25,149 bases of DNA from Patescibacteria group bacterium. GTDB taxonomy: Bacteria; Patescibacteriota; Patescibacteriia; 2-12-FULL-60-25. Below are positions 21,246-25,149 of the stretch, in pieces. A program made the position numbers and the translations under genes. Within the stretch, counting starts at the first letter, position 1. Each line of letters opens with the position of its first letter. The stretch lies in NCBI GenBank assembly GCA_018061485.1, contig JAGOUA010000006.1, forward strand, positions 1-25,149, in the 5' to 3' direction. The notes beneath the pieces are model-generated. The model was not told the DNA's origin. It made no database searches and saw only the letters and a list, made by a program, of their open reading frames with translations.

Positions 21246-23111
21246 GTGAGCCGCTCTTTTCGCTCCGCGTCCTCTTTGCGTTCAGCGAGCCCCTCTTTTG
21301 AAGGGCGTTTTCTGGTGTTATTGATTGGTTTTGCGGTTATTGGCTGTGTGGTGCTGGGCCGCTTTTTTCAACTACAGGTGCTAGAGCATGAATCGTATAA
21401 GGTGATTGCCGCTGGGCAGCATACGCTGCAAAAGGCGCTCCAGCCTAAGCGTGGGGCGATCTACGTTCGTGATCGGTTAGATGGGAAGCTGTATCCCGTC
21501 GCTTTAGACCGTGATGCGTGGCAGATTTACGCCGTGCCTCGCGAGATGAAAGATCGTGGCGCTGTGGGCGAGCAGGTGGCGCAACTCCTTCAACTCCCAA
21601 AAGAGGGGTTTTTTGAGAAGCTTGTTTCGCCCACAACCACCTACATGGTGCTTTCTCGTGATGCGACCTACGAACAGGTTGAAGCGATTCGTGCGGCGCG
21701 TCTTCCAGGTATTGGTGTGCACAAGGGGCAGGCTCGTCTGTATCCAGAGCAGGGCTTGGGTGGGCATATTTTGGGCTTTGTTGCCACAAATGACGATGGT
21801 CGACGTGAAGGCAAGTACGGACTCGAAGGTTTTTTTGATGAGCAGCTCGCGGGGAAGGCGGGGCGTATTTCGGCAGAACGGGATGCAGCCGGTCGTCGCT
21901 TAACGATTGGCTCTATTGCGCTCGAAGAGGCGGAAGATGGGAGGGATATCGTCTTGACGATTGATCGACGTGTACAGTTTCTCGCCTGCAGCAAGATTGC
22001 CGAAGCGGTGGAGCGTTTTGGAGCGACAGGTGGCTCGATTATCGTGGTTGATCCAAATGATGGGTCGCTCATGGCGATGTGTTCCGCGCCGGATTTTAAC
22101 CCTGAGGAGTATCGGAAAGTGAGTGATATCGGTGTGTTTAATAATCCAGCGACGTTCTATCAATACGAACCGGGGTCGATTTTTAAGCCGGTGACCTACG
22201 CAGCGGGCTTAGAGACGGGAAAGATTACTCCAAGAAGCACCTATCAAGACACAGGGGCAGAAAAAATCGATACGTTCACGATTCGTAACTCGGATAAGCT
22301 CGCGCATGGCTGGCAAACGATGACGCAAGCGCTCGAGAAGTCTCTCAATACGGCTACGATTCATATGGAGCGATTATTGGGGAAAGACCTGTTTCGTTCG
22401 TATGTTGAGCGTTTTGGCTTTGGACAAAAGACGGGCGTTCAGCTTTCACCAGAAGCGAAGGGGGATATTTCTCAAATCTACAAGAAGGGCGAGATTTTTG
22501 GCGCGACTATTTCGTTTGGACAGGGGATGGCGGCAACGCCGATGCAGATGATTATGGCGTATGTTCCTCTGGCGAATGGAGGCGTTCGGTATGCGCCTCG
22601 GGTGATCGAAGGCTATCGCGCCAAAGATGGGACGCTGGATCGGGTTGCTCCCGTGATGCTTGAACGTGTGATCAGTGAGCAAACAAGCCGTTTAATTTCT
22701 GCGATGATGGTGAATGTGGTCGAAAACGGGCATGGAAAACGCGCAGGTGTGCCCGGCTATTATGTGGCGGGAAAAACGGGAACGGCACAAATTCCAAATC
22801 CACACGGTCCAGGATATCTCAAGGATGCAACCATTGGATCGTTTGTGGGGTATGCTCCTGCCGAAAATGCTCGGTTTGTGATGCTGGTCAAGATTGATCG
22901 CCCAACGACGGTGCAATACGCCGAATCGTCTGCCGCGCCGATCTTTGGTGAGATGGCAAAAGAATTGACGCGTTTATTGGATATTCCTCCTGAACGCCCC
23001 ATCCGCACTCCAGCTCCACCGGTCGCGCCCGCTAGGCCAACGCAAACCGCTTCGAGTACCACGGCACTCGCTCTTCCGCGTCAACCGATAGAAGAAGGTG
23101 GTTCCGAATAG
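21246..23111 (+). CDS. ftsI: Class B penicillin-binding protein (FtsI/PBP2-type transpeptidase)
   Basis: 621 aa from GTG. A short basic Ser/Arg-rich cytoplasmic tail is followed by one membrane helix (~residues 27-45, FLVLLIGFAVIGCVVLG), the pedestal domain (RGAIYVRDR onward) and the transpeptidase domain. Active-site motifs are S311-I-F-K (EPGSIFKPVTYAAG), S366-L-N (KSLNTAT) and K510-T-G (AGKTGTAQI). It cross-links peptidoglycan during division or elongation. FtsI is preferred because murF follows directly, as in dcw clusters, but an elongation PBP2 cannot be excluded. The C-terminus is a Pro/Thr/Ala-rich tail without PASTA repeats. GTG is chosen by its adjacent -10 and by avoiding the repeat-bearing region. 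Confidence 0.92.
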   Translation: MSRSFRSASSLRSASPSFEGRFLVLLIGFAVIGCVVLGRFFQLQVLEHESYKVIAAGQHTLQKALQPKRGAIYVRDRLDGKLYPVALDRDAWQIYAVPREMKDRGAVGEQVAQLLQLPKEGFFEKLVSPTTTYMVLSRDATYEQVEAIRAARLPGIGVHKGQARLYPEQGLGGHILGFVATNDDGRREGKYGLEGFFDEQLAGKAGRISAERDAAGRRLTIGSIALEEAEDGRDIVLTIDRRVQFLACSKIAEAVERFGATGGSIIVVDPNDGSLMAMCSAPDFNPEEYRKVSDIGVFNNPATFYQYEPGSIFKPVTYAAGLETGKITPRSTYQDTGAEKIDTFTIRNSDKLAHGWQTMTQALEKSLNTATIHMERLLGKDLFRSYVERFGFGQKTGVQLSPEAKGDISQIYKKGEIFGATISFGQGMAATPMQMIMAYVPLANGGVRYAPRVIEGYRAKDGTLDRVAPVMLERVISEQTSRLISAMMVNVVENGHGKRAGVPGYYVAGKTGTAQIPNPHGPGYLKDATIGSFVGYAPAENARFVMLVKIDRPTTVQYAESSAAPIFGEMAKELTRLLDIPPERPIRTPAPPVAPARPTQTASSTTALALPRQPIEEGGSE

Positions 23112-23114
23112 AGA

Positions 23115-23143
23115 TTGCGTCCCCGCGGTATGGAAGCTAGACT
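23115..23143 (+). promoter_or_regulatory. Leaderless-type promoter for murF
   Basis: -35 TTGCGT (23115-23120), 17-bp spacer, -10 TAGACT (23138-23143), 8 nt to ATG 23152. Only 3 nt separate it from the PBP stop codon. Confidence 0.65.
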
Positions 23144-23151
23144 TTTGGTAT

Positions 23152-24528
23152 ATGTCTTTGCTTACGCGTTTGACGAGTGTGGTAACGAGCGGAGTTCAGC
23201 GAGGATTTGCTCAGGCGCAACCAGCGCCGAGGGTGATTGGTATTACGGGCTCCGTGGGCAAGTCTTCGGCAAAGCAGGCTATTGCCGCGGTGATGCAGGC
23301 TGCTTATGGGGGAGAAACCGTATGCGCTACCAAAAAGAACTTTAATAACGAACTCGGTATTGCGTTAACGGTGTTAGACTATCCTACCTATCCTGCACGA
23401 TCTCCCAAGGCGTGGATGACGCTTCTTGGCCGTTCGTGGCGGTTCGCCGGCGGTGAGCATGGGGGCATCTCGACCTACGTCCTTGAGATGGGGGCGGATA
23501 AACCGGGGGACATTGCCTTTTTGACGGGCGTTGCGCGTCCGACGATCGGCGTAGTCACGGCTGTTTCTCCAGAAGATCCGACGTGGGCGCCTGTTCATGC
23601 GGCGAATTATCCAACGGTGCAAGATGTTGCTCGCGAAAAAGGGCTTCTGGTGCAGGCGGTGCCTCCATCGGGGACGATCATTTTGAATGCAGATGACCCG
23701 TTAGTTCTTGGGATGCGTGAGCGCGCCAAAGCGGCGACCTGTATCACGTTTGGAAAAACAGAAACAGCGGATATTTGCATCACGAGCGTTCGTTTTCGTA
23801 TGAAGCGCGATGGTGCGTACGAGCTCCCAACGGGCATCGATATCGGTTTGCGTTTGGTGGAGGAGCCTGTAACGGTGTCACTGGAGGGGGTCTTTGGTTC
23901 CTCGGCGGCGTACGCGCTTGCGGCAGCGGCAGCGGTGGGCGTGGCGTGCGGCATTTCTTCGGAGGTAATTCTCAGGGGGTTGCAAGCGTATCAGCCACTT
24001 CCGGGGCGGGCACGTCTGCTGCGAGGCGTAAAAGGTACAGCGCTGTTTGATGATACGTACAATGCTTCGCCTGCAGCGGTGCTTTCTGCACTGCGTGATC
24101 TTGCGAGCTGTCCCGTGGATGAAGGAAAACAGCAAAAAATTGCCTGTTTAGGCGAGATGCGTGAATTAGGTGAGCAAGCGGCATTTTTGCATGAGCAGGT
24201 AGGAAAAGAGGTGGCTCGTTTAGGGATTGATGCCCTATATGTGAGCGGTGCGCAGGTTGAGGCGTATGTGCGCGGCGCAACGCAGGGCGGTATGCGTCCC
24301 GAGCAAATCAACGTGTGTCATGACGCAGAAGCGATCGGTATTTTGGTGCAGGACCGTCTACGCGCGGGGGATCTCGTGCTCGCCAAGGCTTCTGAGGGTC
24401 CGGGGCCGCGCAGCCCCTTGTTCGGCAAGGTGACGGGTGTGCGGTACGAGCAAATCATCAAAGAATTGCTCGCGCATCCGCTCGAAGCTCCGGCGATGTT
24501 GTGCCGTCAGTCAGATGGTTGGGTGTAG
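23152..24528 (+). CDS. murF: MurF-like UDP-MurNAc-tripeptide D-Ala-D-Ala ligase
   Basis: 458 aa. An ATP-dependent Mur ligase that adds the terminal dipeptide to the peptidoglycan precursor. Motifs are the P-loop GSVGKSS (33-39), NFNNELGIALTVL (63-75), LEMGADKPGDI, AANYPTVQDVAREKG and DDTYNASPAAVLSAL. The N-terminal substrate domain is very short (~25 residues before the P-loop), unlike canonical MurF of ~450 aa with an 80-100 residue domain. Near the C-terminus the usual K-[GA]-S-x-x-x-R-[MYL]-E motif is interrupted: KASEG (412-416), then about 13 extra residues (PGPRSPLFGKVTG), then VRYEQIIKEL. The start at 23152 follows a good promoter; a longer upstream frame is rejected. A MurF-family identification is solid; exact substrate is inferred. 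Confidence 0.9.
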   Translation: MSLLTRLTSVVTSGVQRGFAQAQPAPRVIGITGSVGKSSAKQAIAAVMQAAYGGETVCATKKNFNNELGIALTVLDYPTYPARSPKAWMTLLGRSWRFAGGEHGGISTYVLEMGADKPGDIAFLTGVARPTIGVVTAVSPEDPTWAPVHAANYPTVQDVAREKGLLVQAVPPSGTIILNADDPLVLGMRERAKAATCITFGKTETADICITSVRFRMKRDGAYELPTGIDIGLRLVEEPVTVSLEGVFGSSAAYALAAAAAVGVACGISSEVILRGLQAYQPLPGRARLLRGVKGTALFDDTYNASPAAVLSALRDLASCPVDEGKQQKIACLGEMRELGEQAAFLHEQVGKEVARLGIDALYVSGAQVEAYVRGATQGGMRPEQINVCHDAEAIGILVQDRLRAGDLVLAKASEGPGPRSPLFGKVTGVRYEQIIKELLAHPLEAPAMLCRQSDGWV

Positions 24529-24545
24529 AGGCTTCGGAGACGTGC

Positions 24546-24551
24546 TACACT
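24546..24551 (+). promoter_or_regulatory. -10 element for the last gene
   Basis: TACACT (24546-24551) lies 8 nt before ATG 24560, the same geometry as other genes here. The -35 is unclear (TTGGGT at 24519-24524 is too far upstream). Confidence 0.45.
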
Positions 24552-24559
24552 GACCTCGT

Positions 24560-25149
24560 ATGTACGAACGTTTTTCTCCTTCCCCGGTAAAAAAACCCGG
24601 ACTCTTGAGTCGATTAGCGTTAATGGCGGGATTAGCCACGGCTCCAAGTATGACGTCATCTGAAGTCCGAGCCACTCATGCGGAATCCGATGCCTCTACC
24701 GTGTCGACAGATCGTCAAGCGACGAGGTCTCGTATTGATCATCAGGTGCTACTTCAGCGTATCAGTGAAGCGTATGAGCAAACGGATACGGCTCAAGAAC
24801 AAGAAACCGGACAGGGTCAAGAAGATGGGCAAGAGCGCTTGACTCAGTTGATTGATCAAGCGATGGTTTTGTTTGATGAGACTCATATGGCGCGAGAAAA
24901 CGCCGATGATTTGCAGACGTATGTTCGCACGCAGGCTCAGACGCTACGTTCTGAGGGGGCGAGCGTTGAGGAAGTAAATGCTCTCGTGAGAAGTCTCACG
25001 GCGGGTCTTTATGAACGTATAAGTAACGAGATGGATCGTTTAGATGAGGCTGGACGAGGTGAATACGCCCTTGATCTGCAAGAGGCTTTCGCCTCGTGGA
25101 ATCCGAATGCGGACACCCCTCAAGAATCTGTACAGGCTGGAGAAACGCG
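24560..25149 (+). CDS. Secreted helical protein, N-terminal part (truncated by window end)
   Basis: 196 codons visible, open to the window edge. It begins MYERFSPSPVKKPGLLSRL, with a short moderately hydrophobic segment (LALMAGLATAPS) and a possible signal peptidase site after RATHA, so it is probably exported, although the hydrophobic core is weak. The remainder is rich in Gln, Glu, Asp, Thr and Ala and predicted helical or coiled-coil (QERLTQLIDQAMVLFDE, DLQTYVRTQAQTLRSEG). No cysteine is seen in the visible part and no family is recognised. Its general style (signal peptide plus acidic helical domain) resembles the N-domain of the secreted protein at 1917. Confidence 0.75.
   Translation, partial: MYERFSPSPVKKPGLLSRLALMAGLATAPSMTSSEVRATHAESDASTVSTDRQATRSRIDHQVLLQRISEAYEQTDTAQEQETGQGQEDGQERLTQLIDQAMVLFDETHMARENADDLQTYVRTQAQTLRSEGASVEEVNALVRSLTAGLYERISNEMDRLDEAGRGEYALDLQEAFASWNPNADTPQESVQAGET

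Overview
This window is a compact bacterial housekeeping and envelope segment with 23 protein genes, two of them cut by the window ends. It most resembles a Candidate Phyla Radiation (Patescibacteria) genome. The reasons are monoderm-style wall and secretion genes (secA, lgt, murJ, a class B PBP, murF), small genes packed 3-11 nt apart, almost no Shine-Dalgarno sequences, membrane-anchored DsbA-like oxidoreductases and secreted proteins with no recognisable family. TGA is used as a stop codon (malic enzyme, MurJ, the 161-aa membrane protein), so this is not a UGA-recoding lineage such as Gracilibacteria or Absconditabacteria. The lineage call is inference; there is no rRNA or marker tree here.

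Layout. 1-1583 (-): truncated ABC exporter with a long structured 5' leader, divergent from 1917-3641 (+), a secreted protein with two disulfide-type repeat domains. 3714-7598 (+): malic enzyme, a structured gap, then secA. 7642-10450 (-): rRNA/tRNA m5U methyltransferase (RlmD/TrmA type), era and an unknown gene, ending in a bidirectional terminator shared with secA. 10497-13626 (+): SpoU-type methyltransferase, glycosyltransferase, Rieske protein and murJ, an operon whose promoter completely overlaps that of the divergent methyltransferase. 13658-18601 (+): lepA, a 34-aa membrane peptide, gatC, gatA, a membrane-anchored HEPN-like protein and lgt. 18650-20204 (+): two DsbA-like oxidoreductases. 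20205-21245: a repeat-rich zone around the HU gene. 21246-25149 (+): class B PBP, murF and the start of another secreted protein.

Together the genes cover translation and RNA modification (lepA, gatCA, era, two methyltransferases), cell-wall synthesis (PBP, murF, murJ), protein export and lipoprotein maturation (secA, lgt), and extracytoplasmic disulfide formation (two DsbA-like proteins, with a plausible client in the Cys-paired secreted protein).

Three signals stand out. (1) Most transcription units show a sigma70-type -10 element only 6-9 nt before the start codon, which predicts leaderless mRNAs genome-wide. (2) Three homologous copies of a long hairpin element flank HU; stem-preserving differences between copies suggest a conserved RNA or DNA structure, and one copy is embedded in the loop of a terminator. 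(3) A 46-bp divergent promoter carries an inverted repeat in which each -35 overlaps the opposing -10.
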